Origin: Hyphomicrobiales bacterium
GTDB taxonomy: Bacteria; Pseudomonadota; Alphaproteobacteria; Rhizobiales; Aestuariivirgaceae
Length of the DNA: 8,793 nucleotides
Assembly: GCA_025362535.1 (NCBI GenBank)
Contig: JANYGE010000378.1
Location: forward strand, 1 to 8,793
Reading direction: 5' to 3'
Under the pieces are notes generated by a model. That model was given only the letters and a program-made list of their open reading frames with translations. It ran no database searches and was not told the origin of the DNA. Each line of letters opens with the position of its first letter. The first letter of the stretch is position 1. This document shows positions 1 through 5,930 of this stretch, in pieces. The translations under genes and the position numbers were made by a program.

Positions 1-113
1 CCAGCCCCCACTTCCATGTCATAAGGCTGCAAAATAACACAGCCCTGTGCTGCCCAGTAATTGTGCAGCGTCAGGATCAGGTCTTGGAATGATTTCGTCG
101 GGTTCAGGCTCAT
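1..113 (-). CDS. glyQ: Glycyl-tRNA synthetase alpha subunit, N-terminal fragment (runs off left edge)
   Basis: Class II aminoacyl-tRNA synthetase alpha chain. In the bacterial alpha2beta2 enzyme it carries the catalytic core that charges tRNA-Gly with glycine in the cytoplasm. Only the first 37 codons are present. They read [20 protein letters not shown] and continue through [18 protein letters not shown], matching the strongly conserved GlyQ opening (FQ-x-LI-x-L-x-x-YW-x-x-QGC-x-x-x-QP-x-DMEVGAG). The ATG at 113 is preceded by a GGAG Shine-Dalgarno-like element, rather close at 3 nt. The methyltransferase gene ends 31 nt upstream on the same strand, so co-transcription is likely. The beta subunit gene (glyS) is not in the window and may lie further left. 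Confidence 0.95.
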   Translation of the reverse strand, partial: MSLNPTKSFQDLILTLHNYWAAQGCVILQPYDMEVGA

Positions 114-144
114 GGGCTCCAATTAAGGGTGGAGCAACGCAGGG

Positions 145-783
145 TCAAGTGCGCCGAAACACATGGGCCCGCGTGGTAAATCCGCTTTCGGTTTTGGAAA
201 GCGGCATGGGATGATAGATTTTTACCGGAACGACCTCAGCTATCAATCCCGCAGCTGTAAGAGCGGTCAGTTTGGTTTCAAATCCACCCTCAGTCCAAGC
301 CGCGGTGCTTACCGTAAATATAAGAAAACCACCAGGCTTGGTAATCCGCACCAGCTCATCAAGTGCAGCAGCCGGAGCATGGCCCAGCGTAAAGGTGCCA
401 CAAGATATAACAGCATCAACGCTGGCTGTTGGAAAATCGAGAGGTGCCCCCAGTTCTTGATTGCGTAAAGTGGAATAAACCTTGCGGGCAGCAGCACGAG
501 CCAACATGCCATCGGAAAGATCAACACCGATGAGATTGGTGTAACCCAATATTGAAAGCAGTTGGCCGGTTATCCCTGTGCCCACACCAGCATCAAAAAT
601 TGCGGCATCAAAATTTTGAACGTAACGCGCCGCCATGCCAACCATAACCGCTGGGTTCACATAGCCAATGGCCTGCATATCCAAATCATAAGTGGCCGCC
701 CATTGATCATAAGATTGAGCAACCTCTTCTCGCGATTTGGCACCATAAACCGAAGCGAGAATTTGATCGATGTTAGAGTTCAC
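145..783 (-). CDS. Class I SAM-dependent methyltransferase, METTL27/WBSCR27-like
   Basis: A 212-residue cytoplasmic Rossmann-fold methyltransferase. SAM-binding motif I is DAGVGTGITG at residues 64-73. The motif II acidic strand is GVDLSDGML at 86-94, and the post-motif segment LVRITKPGGFLIFTV at 144-158 is typical of class I enzymes. The N-terminal helix with VAQSYDQWAATYD (21-33) and the overall length fit the METTL27/WBSCR27 group (Methyltransf_11/25 fold). The substrate is unknown. The start is GTG at 783, whose first bases overlap the TGA of the small membrane protein gene (GTGA), indicating translational coupling; a GGAA lies immediately upstream. The next in-frame Met is residue 36, which would remove the conserved YDQWA helix, so GTG is preferred. 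It sits between the sppA/small-protein pair and glyQ, which does not reveal its target. The class I fold call is firm; the subgroup is inferred from motif resemblance. Confidence 0.85.
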   Translation of the reverse strand: MNSNIDQILASVYGAKSREEVAQSYDQWAATYDLDMQAIGYVNPAVMVGMAARYVQNFDAAIFDAGVGTGITGQLLSILGYTNLIGVDLSDGMLARAAARKVYSTLRNQELGAPLDFPTASVDAVISCGTFTLGHAPAAALDELVRITKPGGFLIFTVSTAAWTEGGFETKLTALTAAGLIAEVVPVKIYHPMPLSKTESGFTTRAHVFRRT

Positions 784-965
784 GCTTCCGGAACGTAATC
801 GCCAGTGATGGGATCAAGCTTCAACCGCTTCATTGGGGCATTGGCTTGCGGCTCTTGCACCTTTGCTTTGGCCTGCTGCGCTTCAACATTCTGCATAGCG
901 CGCTTTACGGCTTTAAGGGCAATATAGCCCAGCACCATCATTGCCACTGTCCGGAAAAATCCCAT
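780..965 (-). CDS. Small single-span membrane protein with a C-terminal DPxTGxYxP motif
   Basis: A 61-residue hypothetical protein. Residues about 5-18 (RTVAMMVLGYIALK) form one hydrophobic segment. A basic, Gln/Ala-rich linker follows, and the tail at 48-59 is LKLDPITGDYVP. Short envelope proteins with one N-terminal span and a terminal LxxDPxTGxYxP-like tail occur in other proteobacteria, but I know no function for them. The start is chosen at 965 because GAGGA (974-978 on the minus strand) lies 8 nt upstream. Longer starts at 980 (ATG, five more residues) or 1016 (GTG, which would overlap the peptidase gene) are less likely. It begins 29 nt after the S49 peptidase stop and overlaps the methyltransferase start by 4 nt, so it belongs to the same transcript. 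A role alongside the peptidase at the membrane is conjecture. Confidence 0.7.
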   Translation of the reverse strand: MGFFRTVAMMVLGYIALKAVKRAMQNVEAQQAKAKVQEPQANAPMKRLKLDPITGDYVPEA

Positions 966-994
966 CTGCTTAATCCTCATTTGTGCCAATACTA

Positions 995-1840
995 TCACAG
1001 TCCGAAACGTGACCACAATGCCCGTGTTTCAAGAGCGTTAAGCATTTCTTCTGGCAATTCTGTGGCAGAGCCAAAGCCAAGACGTCTTAATCCCCAGCCC
1101 TTGGGTGCTGAAATATCGATAATTTCAACTTTCTCACCAAATTTCCGGCGCAAAATCTCATGCATGTGACCAAGTCCATCAACCAAACCTAAATCCAACC
1201 CGCGCTTTCCCGTCCAAAAAGCCCCCGTGAACAGCTCCGCCTCATCAGCTTTCAATTTGCCAGTTCGGCGTGCCCGCACATAGGCTTTGAAGCCCTCATG
1301 CACATCCTCTTGCAGCTCCAAAAGGCGTGTTACGTCTTCCTGCTTTTCCGGCTTGAACGGGTCTAAGATACTTTTAGACGTGCCAGCCGTATAAACCCGT
1401 CGCTCCACGCCCAGTTTTTTGATCGCATCAACAAAGCCAAAGCCAGCTGCAATCACACCGATGGAGCCCACAATCGAGCTTTCGTCAGCATAAATTTCAT
1501 CAGCCGCACAGGCCAACCAATACCCGCCAGAAGCGGCCACATCCTCACAAAACGCATAAACTGGAATTTTGTGTTCAGCACTCAAGGAGCGAATACGAGC
1601 GGCAATGAGCGAGGATTGTACGGGTGAGCCACCCGGGCAATTAATTGCAAGGGCAACCCCTGAAACACCCTTTTTGAAGGTCCGTTTCAAGAGTGGTTCC
1701 AAATCTTTCGCATTGAGTGCAGGCCGCAAGCCACCGCCTGCTGAAATCGCCCCTTGCAAGCGCAGAACATGAATGATGTTGTTTCTCGTGCGCCATTTTG
1801 CTGGCACCAATCTCAGGATAGTTTTGATCATGGCCTTCAT
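995..1840 (-). CDS. sppA: S49 family serine peptidase (SppA/SohB-like, short form)
   Basis: A 281-residue ClpP/crotonase-fold peptidase of MEROPS family S49, which cleaves leftover signal peptides or damaged membrane proteins at the inner membrane. The predicted nucleophile is Ser104 in DVAASGGYWLA (100-110). The general base is predicted to be Lys156 in TAGTSKSILDPF (151-162). The 52-residue gap equals the Ser-Lys spacing of the Bacillus SppA dyad. The substrate strand INCPGGSPVQSS (66-77) matches the usual INSPGGS with Cys in place of Ser. There is no convincing N-terminal transmembrane anchor, only an amphipathic stretch at residues 5-16, unlike E. coli SppA; short single-domain alphaproteobacterial members often look like this. 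The start is ATG at 1840; Met4 at 1831 is an alternative, and neither has a good ribosome site. It is first in the leftward run and divergent from the MFS gene. The family call is firm; the sppA symbol is by family. Confidence 0.9.
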   Translation of the reverse strand: MKAMIKTILRLVPAKWRTRNNIIHVLRLQGAISAGGGLRPALNAKDLEPLLKRTFKKGVSGVALAINCPGGSPVQSSLIAARIRSLSAEHKIPVYAFCEDVAASGGYWLACAADEIYADESSIVGSIGVIAAGFGFVDAIKKLGVERRVYTAGTSKSILDPFKPEKQEDVTRLLELQEDVHEGFKAYVRARRTGKLKADEAELFTGAFWTGKRGLDLGLVDGLGHMHEILRRKFGEKVEIIDISAPKGWGLRRLGFGSATELPEEMLNALETRALWSRFGL

Positions 1841-1868
1841 GTAGGGTTATGCGCTATGAATATCAACC
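1841..1868. promoter_or_regulatory. 28-bp divergent intergenic gap between the S49 peptidase and MFS transporter genes
   Basis: The two divergent genes are separated by only 28 bp, so at least one promoter must lie inside the opposite gene. On the plus strand, TTGATC (1824-1829) and TTATGC (1847-1852) are 17 nt apart and could be a weak sigma-70 pair for the transporter gene; TATGAA (1855-1860) is another possible -10, which would give a nearly leaderless mRNA. Neither start codon has a recognisable Shine-Dalgarno sequence. No comparable pair was found for the peptidase. These calls are by eye only. Confidence 0.3.
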
Positions 1869-3083
1869 ATGCTCACAACTCACCTGCCTGATAGTCGTTA
1901 TGCTTGGATCAGGCTTGCAGCCTCCATAGCGCTTTCCACCATTGGCGGCATTGGCCTATGGGCGGGTGTTGTCGTACTGCCCTTTATCCAAACTGATTTT
2001 GGCATTGACCGCGCCGGCGCATCCTTGCCTTACACCATGACCATGATCGGCTTTGCCTTGGGTGGCGTACTGATGGGCAAGCTAGCTGATCGGTTCGGCA
2101 TTATGGTGCCGATGATGATCGGCTCAGTGATGCTGGCCGTGGGCTTCATCGCCGCAGCATTGGCCCCAAATTACTGGTCCTATGTGGCGGCCTCTTCTCT
2201 GCTCATTGGCCTGTTCGGTTGTGCCACCACATTTGGACCTTTGGTGGCTGACGTTTCTCTGTGGTTTCAAAAGCGCCGAGGCATTGCGGTGGCTATCGTT
2301 GCTTCTGGAAACTATCTGGCTGGAACCATTTGGCCGCCCATTCTGACCAAAGCCATTCAAACCTATGGCTGGCGCACTTCATTTATTTTCATCGGCATTA
2401 CCTGCGTCACCTTGATGTTGCCGCTGGCGCTGATGCTGCGGCAACGCTCTCCCACGGTAGATCGCATTAGCCCTGTCACCAGCTCAAAAACTAGCGATGG
2501 AACCGTTTTCACCCAAGGGCTCTTAATGCTGGCTGGCCTTGCTTGTTGTGTGGCCATGTCCATGCCGCAAGTTCACATTATCGCCTATTGCGGCGACCTT
2601 GGTTATGGCCCAGCTGCTGGGGCACAAATGCTGTCCGTCATGTTGGGCTTTGGTGTTGTGAGCCGATTGGCTTCTGGCATACTTGCTGATAAAATTGGCG
2701 GCATTGGAACTTTGATCATTGGCTCAACTCTACAATGCTTGGCTCTGCTTTTTTATATTCCCTTCGATGGCCTCACCTCGCTTTATTTGGTCACCGCCCT
2801 CTTCGGTCTGGCCCAAGGAGGAATCGTGCCAAGCTATGCACTTATTGTGCGCGATCACTTTCCGGCGAAGGAAGCCGGCACCCGTATCAGCCTGGTGTTG
2901 ACCATGACGGTTTTAGGCATGGCTTTGGGTGGTTGGCTTTCAGGCGTCATATTCGATTATACTGGTTCCTATAAAATGGCCTTCCTCCATGGCATTGCTT
3001 GGAACCTTTTGAATATGGCCATTGCCTTCTGGTTCCTCATCGGCAAGCTCCGCCCGAAAATCCTTCACCCTGTTGCCATTTGA
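1869..3083 (+). CDS. Major facilitator superfamily transporter, 12 predicted spans, substrate unknown
   Basis: A 404-residue inner-membrane permease. The MFS motif A after span 2 reads GVLMGKLADRFG (66-77). A degenerate second copy, SGILADKIGG (269-278), sits at the equivalent place in the C-terminal half, confirming the 6+6 pseudo-repeat. A hydrophilic central loop (about 191-213, RQRSPTVDRI and onward) separates the halves. Hydrophobic segments are near 14-38, 51-75, 81-100, 104-126, 139-158, 168-190, 215-238, 250-270, 277-298, 300-325, 338-360 and 368-392. The pattern resembles the monocarboxylate/oxalate-formate-antiporter and CynX-like MFS groups, but no substrate-specific residues are recognisable. 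The start at 1869 places span 1 at a normal distance; no ribosome-binding site is visible. ppdK begins 49 nt downstream on the same strand, which suggests, but does not prove, a link such as pyruvate or another monocarboxylate as cargo. Confidence 0.88.
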   Translation: MLTTHLPDSRYAWIRLAASIALSTIGGIGLWAGVVVLPFIQTDFGIDRAGASLPYTMTMIGFALGGVLMGKLADRFGIMVPMMIGSVMLAVGFIAAALAPNYWSYVAASSLLIGLFGCATTFGPLVADVSLWFQKRRGIAVAIVASGNYLAGTIWPPILTKAIQTYGWRTSFIFIGITCVTLMLPLALMLRQRSPTVDRISPVTSSKTSDGTVFTQGLLMLAGLACCVAMSMPQVHIIAYCGDLGYGPAAGAQMLSVMLGFGVVSRLASGILADKIGGIGTLIIGSTLQCLALLFYIPFDGLTSLYLVTALFGLAQGGIVPSYALIVRDHFPAKEAGTRISLVLTMTVLGMALGGWLSGVIFDYTGSYKMAFLHGIAWNLLNMAIAFWFLIGKLRPKILHPVAI

Positions 3084-3112
3084 TGGCTTGACGAGGAGCT
3101 CGGCGCGGTCTT

Positions 3113-3127
3113 TGTTGCATTGCAACA
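3113..3127. promoter_or_regulatory. Perfect 15-nt dyad just upstream of ppdK, candidate operator
   Basis: TGTTGCA and TGCAACA flank a single central T, giving the palindrome TGTTGCATTGCAACA, which ends 5 nt before the ppdK ATG at 3133. As RNA only the outer five pairs could form (TGTTG/CAACA, 5-nt loop). A DNA-binding dimer site is therefore more plausible than a terminator, and no T-run follows. It occupies the place where a ribosome-binding site would be expected. The regulator is unknown. Confidence 0.4.
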
Positions 3128-3132
3128 GAACC

Positions 3133-5796
3133 ATGACAAAAATTGCTCACCCACCAATCATCTATTTTGGCAAAGATTTGGCCAAACAGCAGAACTTTGA
3201 TGTGCAGCAGCTTGGCCACAAGGCAGCAGGCCTCTGTTCGATGGCTTCACTTGACTTGGCTGTACCTCCAGGTTTTGTTCTGTCGGTCGAAACTTGCAAA
3301 GCCATTGCAGTAGGTGATGCCGAAACCATGGCTGTGCTCAAAATCGAAGTTGAACGGGTCTTAAAAACGCTCGCTACCGAAACTGGATTCACCATTGGCG
3401 ATCCGCGTAATCTGCTCTTGTTGGCGGTGCGGCCAAGTGCACCAGTATCTTATCCTGGAACATTGGATGCCGTATTAAATCTCGGCCTCAATGATGAAAC
3501 TGTAGAGGGTCTGGCCAAATCATCTGGCGATGCACGTTTTGCCCATGAATGTTACCGCCGCTTCATTCAAAACTATGCCCATGTGGTGATGGGTGATGAT
3601 CCAGCAGCTTTTGAGGATCTGCTCAACTTGTTCATTGAAGAACGGGGCTATGTGTCAGCCGCCGAGATAAAAACTTCAGATGCCCGCGAATTAACCTCGC
3701 GGTTCAAATCCCAACTTGAAACCCATGGCGCCCAAGCCTTTCCCCAAGATGTAAGCGAGCAACTTTGGACCACCATCACAGCTCTTGTGCGCGGCTGGAA
3801 TGGCCCGCGTGCCAAGACTCAAAGAAAGCTCCACGGCGTTGATGCCGATGCGGGCCTCGCCATCATCGTGCAAGCGATGGTCTTCGGCAATCAATCTGAA
3901 AATTCAGGGGCAGGTTTTGCAGCTTCGCGCCATCCACAAACCGGTGAGGTCAATCTGCAGGGCGAATATGTGCAGCAAGCGCAGGGACCAGATTTGGTAG
4001 CGAGGCTGCGGCAAAGCTGGCCTTTGACTGATGGTGCAAAAGTTTTTGCAGCAGCTTTGCCATCTGCTTTTGCTGATTTGCAGCATGCCATCGCCAAATT
4101 GGAATTACAATCGCGCGATGCCGTGGAAGTTGATTTCACCATTGCGCAAGGGCAGCTGTGGCTTTTAGAATTGCGCCCAGCGCGAAGGTCTACGGTGGCC
4201 GCTCTTAAAATAGCAACTGACTTGGCCAAACTTGGCCACATAACGCAAAACGAAGCGTTGCTGCGCATTGATCCGCTCTCGCTTGATCAACTGCTTCACT
4301 CAACCCTTGATCCTGATGTAAAGCGTGATCTCGTCGCTCAAGGCCTGCCAGCCTCTCCGGGTGCTGCAACAGGCATGATCATTTTTGATGCGGCTGAAGC
4401 GCGCGATCTAGTGGAACAGGGCCTTCGCGTTATCTTGGTGCGCCCTGAAACGACGCCGGAAGACATTAAAGGTGTTCACGTGGCTGATGGTGTTTTAACC
4501 ACCAGAGGCGGCATGACCAGCCACGCTGCGGTGATTGCCAGAACCATGGGCAAGCCCTGCGTTGCAGGCGCCTCAAGCCTCAAAATTGATGTGGCCGCAG
4601 GCACACTCAAAGCCCCGGGTCTCACCCTCAACAAGGGCGATATCATCACCATTGATGGCAGCACTGGCCATGTGCTGAAAGGCGAAATCGCCGTCATAAA
4701 GCCATCACTTTCTGGCGACTTTGCAACGCTTCTCGGTTGGGCCGATAAAGCCCGCCGCATGGCCGTTCGCGCCAATGCTGAAACCCCGCACGATGCCCGC
4801 ACCGCGCGAGATTTTGGCGCGCAAGGCATTGGCCTTTCGCGCACTGAACATATGTTCTTCGAAGGCGATCGTATTATCGCCATGCGCGAAATGATTTTGG
4901 CTGATAGCGAAAAAGATCGCCGTTCCGCCTTGGCAAAAATTCTACCCATGCTGCGCTCAGATTTCGAAGCTCTGTTTGAAATCATGGCAGGTCTGCCTGT
5001 CACAATCCGCTTGCTTGATCCGCCTTTGCATGAATTCCTGCCTTCAGGAGCTGAGGAAACCGATACGGTTGCCAAAGCCTTGGGTGCAGAGCCTGCCGCA
5101 CTTCGCCGCCGTGTGGCTGAACTTCGCGAACAAAACCCCATGCTCGGTCACCGTGGGGTGCGGCTCTTGCTGTCATACCCTGAAATTACCGAGATGCAGG
5201 CCCGTGCCATATTTGAGGCTGCCGTGAATGTGCAAAAGAACACTGGCAAAGCGCCCATCCCCGAAATTATGGTCCCATTGGTGTCATCCCGCGCCGAGCT
5301 TGACGCGGTTCGCGCCCGTATTGATGCCGTAGCCGCAGATGTAAAAAAAGAAACGGGCGAAATCATTACATATCTCGTGGGCACAATGATTGAGCTGCCG
5401 CGCGCTGCCTTGCAAGCCCGCGAAATTGCCCAATCAGCAGAGTTTTTCTCCTTTGGTACCAATGATTTAACTCAGACCACTTTTGGCATTAGCCGCGATG
5501 ATAGTGCCCGATTTATTTCGGAATATACGGCGCGGGGAATTTTCCCGCGCGATCCCTTTGTCTCGCTAGACGTTGCGGGCGTAGGCGAACTGATTGGATT
5601 TGCCGTAGAACGCGGCCGCAAAGGCAGACCCGATATCAGTTTGGGCATTTGCGGCGAACATGGTGGTGATCCCGATTCCATCTCCTTCTGCGAGCAAGTG
5701 GGGCTGGATTATGTCTCCTGCTCACCCTACCGCGTACCTATAGCCAGGTTGGCTGCGGCCCAAGCCACCCTGAGAAACGCCAATAAAACAACGTAA
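3133..5796 (+). CDS. ppdK: Pyruvate, phosphate dikinase (PPDK) with divergent ATP-grasp half
   Basis: An 887-residue cytoplasmic enzyme interconverting ATP + Pi + pyruvate with AMP + PPi + PEP. Domains: N-terminal ATP-grasp (about 1-350), swivelling phosphohistidine domain (about 400-520) with His464 in TTRGGMTSHAAV, and C-terminal PEP/pyruvate TIM barrel (about 535-880). Barrel landmarks are Arg570 (GLSRTEHMFF), Arg626 (TIRLLDPPLHEF), Glu754 (GTMIELPRA), Asp778 (FGTNDLTQ) and Cys840 (GICGEHGGDPDS), all as in canonical PPDK. The length fits bacterial PPDK (about 870-900). The ATP-grasp half keeps Lys30 and Arg100 but has drifted: GHKAAGLCSM for GGKGANLAEM, VRPSAPVSYPGTLDA for VRSGAxxSMPGMMDT, and QAQGPD for NAQGED. 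The frame is open back to 3022, but ATG 3133 gives the family opening MTK and avoids overlapping the transporter gene. No Shine-Dalgarno is close; AGGAG lies 34 nt upstream, so TTG at 3112 is a weak alternative. Identity is firm; normal nucleotide specificity is not assured. Confidence 0.93.
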   Translation: MTKIAHPPIIYFGKDLAKQQNFDVQQLGHKAAGLCSMASLDLAVPPGFVLSVETCKAIAVGDAETMAVLKIEVERVLKTLATETGFTIGDPRNLLLLAVRPSAPVSYPGTLDAVLNLGLNDETVEGLAKSSGDARFAHECYRRFIQNYAHVVMGDDPAAFEDLLNLFIEERGYVSAAEIKTSDARELTSRFKSQLETHGAQAFPQDVSEQLWTTITALVRGWNGPRAKTQRKLHGVDADAGLAIIVQAMVFGNQSENSGAGFAASRHPQTGEVNLQGEYVQQAQGPDLVARLRQSWPLTDGAKVFAAALPSAFADLQHAIAKLELQSRDAVEVDFTIAQGQLWLLELRPARRSTVAALKIATDLAKLGHITQNEALLRIDPLSLDQLLHSTLDPDVKRDLVAQGLPASPGAATGMIIFDAAEARDLVEQGLRVILVRPETTPEDIKGVHVADGVLTTRGGMTSHAAVIARTMGKPCVAGASSLKIDVAAGTLKAPGLTLNKGDIITIDGSTGHVLKGEIAVIKPSLSGDFATLLGWADKARRMAVRANAETPHDARTARDFGAQGIGLSRTEHMFFEGDRIIAMREMILADSEKDRRSALAKILPMLRSDFEALFEIMAGLPVTIRLLDPPLHEFLPSGAEETDTVAKALGAEPAALRRRVAELREQNPMLGHRGVRLLLSYPEITEMQARAIFEAAVNVQKNTGKAPIPEIMVPLVSSRAELDAVRARIDAVAADVKKETGEIITYLVGTMIELPRAALQAREIAQSAEFFSFGTNDLTQTTFGISRDDSARFISEYTARGIFPRDPFVSLDVAGVGELIGFAVERGRKGRPDISLGICGEHGGDPDSISFCEQVGLDYVSCSPYRVPIARLAAAQATLRNANKTT

Positions 5797-5804
5797 TTTC
5801 ATAC

Positions 5805-5822
5805 GGTTAACCATTGTGTTAA
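5805..5822. promoter_or_regulatory. CtrA-like element 1 (GGTTAACCAT, TTAA-N8-TTAA)
   Basis: GGTTAACCATTGTGTTAA contains the palindrome GGTTAACC (5805-5812), a TTAACCAT half-site (5807-5814) and a second TTAA at 5819-5822. The alphaproteobacterial cell-cycle regulator CtrA binds TTAA-N7-TTAA or TTAACCAT-type half-sites; here the spacer is 8 nt, one more than consensus. It lies 9 nt after the ppdK stop. Binding is inferred only from the motif. Confidence 0.4.
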
Positions 5823-5854
5823 TAAATCGTTTTCACGGCGAAAAAATGGCTTCT

Positions 5855-5883
5855 TTGGGTTGTTCGCATGGTTAACCTATGCT
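5855..5883 (+). promoter_or_regulatory. Possible sigma-70 promoter for the cell wall hydrolase gene
   Basis: TTGGGT (5855-5860) and TATGCT (5878-5883) are separated by 17 nt and could be -35 and -10 boxes, placing transcription start near 5890 and leaving a leader of about 40 nt. The second GGTTAACC element fills the spacer right up to the -10, so a bound regulator would directly affect polymerase. The match to consensus is modest. Confidence 0.3.
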
Positions 5884-5886
5884 AAA
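5868..5886. promoter_or_regulatory. CtrA-like element 2 (ATGGTTAACC, TTAA-N7-TAAA)
   Basis: ATGGTTAACCTATGCTAAA holds a second GGTTAACC palindrome (5870-5877), a reverse-strand TTAACCAT half-site and TTAA-N7-TAAA (5872-5886), one base from the CtrA consensus TTAA-N7-TTAA. Its centre is 65 nt from that of element 1, about six helical turns, so the two face roughly the same side of the helix. It overlaps the proposed promoter. Confidence 0.42.
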
Positions 5887-5909
5887 CGCTGATTAGGTAT
5901 GTAAGTCGC

Positions 5910-5925
5910 AGGGCTGGTTAGTCCT
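5910..5925 (+). other. Small leader hairpin immediately before the cell wall hydrolase start
   Basis: AGGGCT and AGTCCT pair over six positions (one G-U) around a GGTT loop, ending 5 nt before the GTG at 5931. No Shine-Dalgarno sequence is present between the hairpin and the GTG. It may modulate initiation, or may simply be a chance fold; no T-run follows that would make it a terminator. Confidence 0.25.
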
Positions 5926-5930
5926 TATTA

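Noticed and set aside
3022..3132. 37-codon upstream extension of the ppdK frame overlapping the transporter gene
   Set aside because: The extension (MPSGSSSASSARKSF and onward) has no PPDK similarity and overlaps the MFS gene by 62 nt, whereas ATG 3133 gives the usual PPDK N-terminus.
4222..4239. Repeated TTGGCCA in ppdK
   Set aside because: It lies in coding sequence for LAKLGH and is explained by codon choice.
4476..5141. 221-codon open frame on the minus strand inside ppdK
   Set aside because: Ser/Arg-rich antisense frame typical of a codon-bias shadow; no motif and no start context; ppdK on the other strand is certain.
5832..5846. TTTTC/GAAAA inverted repeat as a ppdK terminator
   Set aside because: The stem is only five mostly A-T pairs and no T-run follows.
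5899..5904. ATGTAA start-stop mini-ORF in the hydrolase leader, preceded by AGG
   Set aside because: A minimal start-stop element is expected by chance and nothing supports initiation there.
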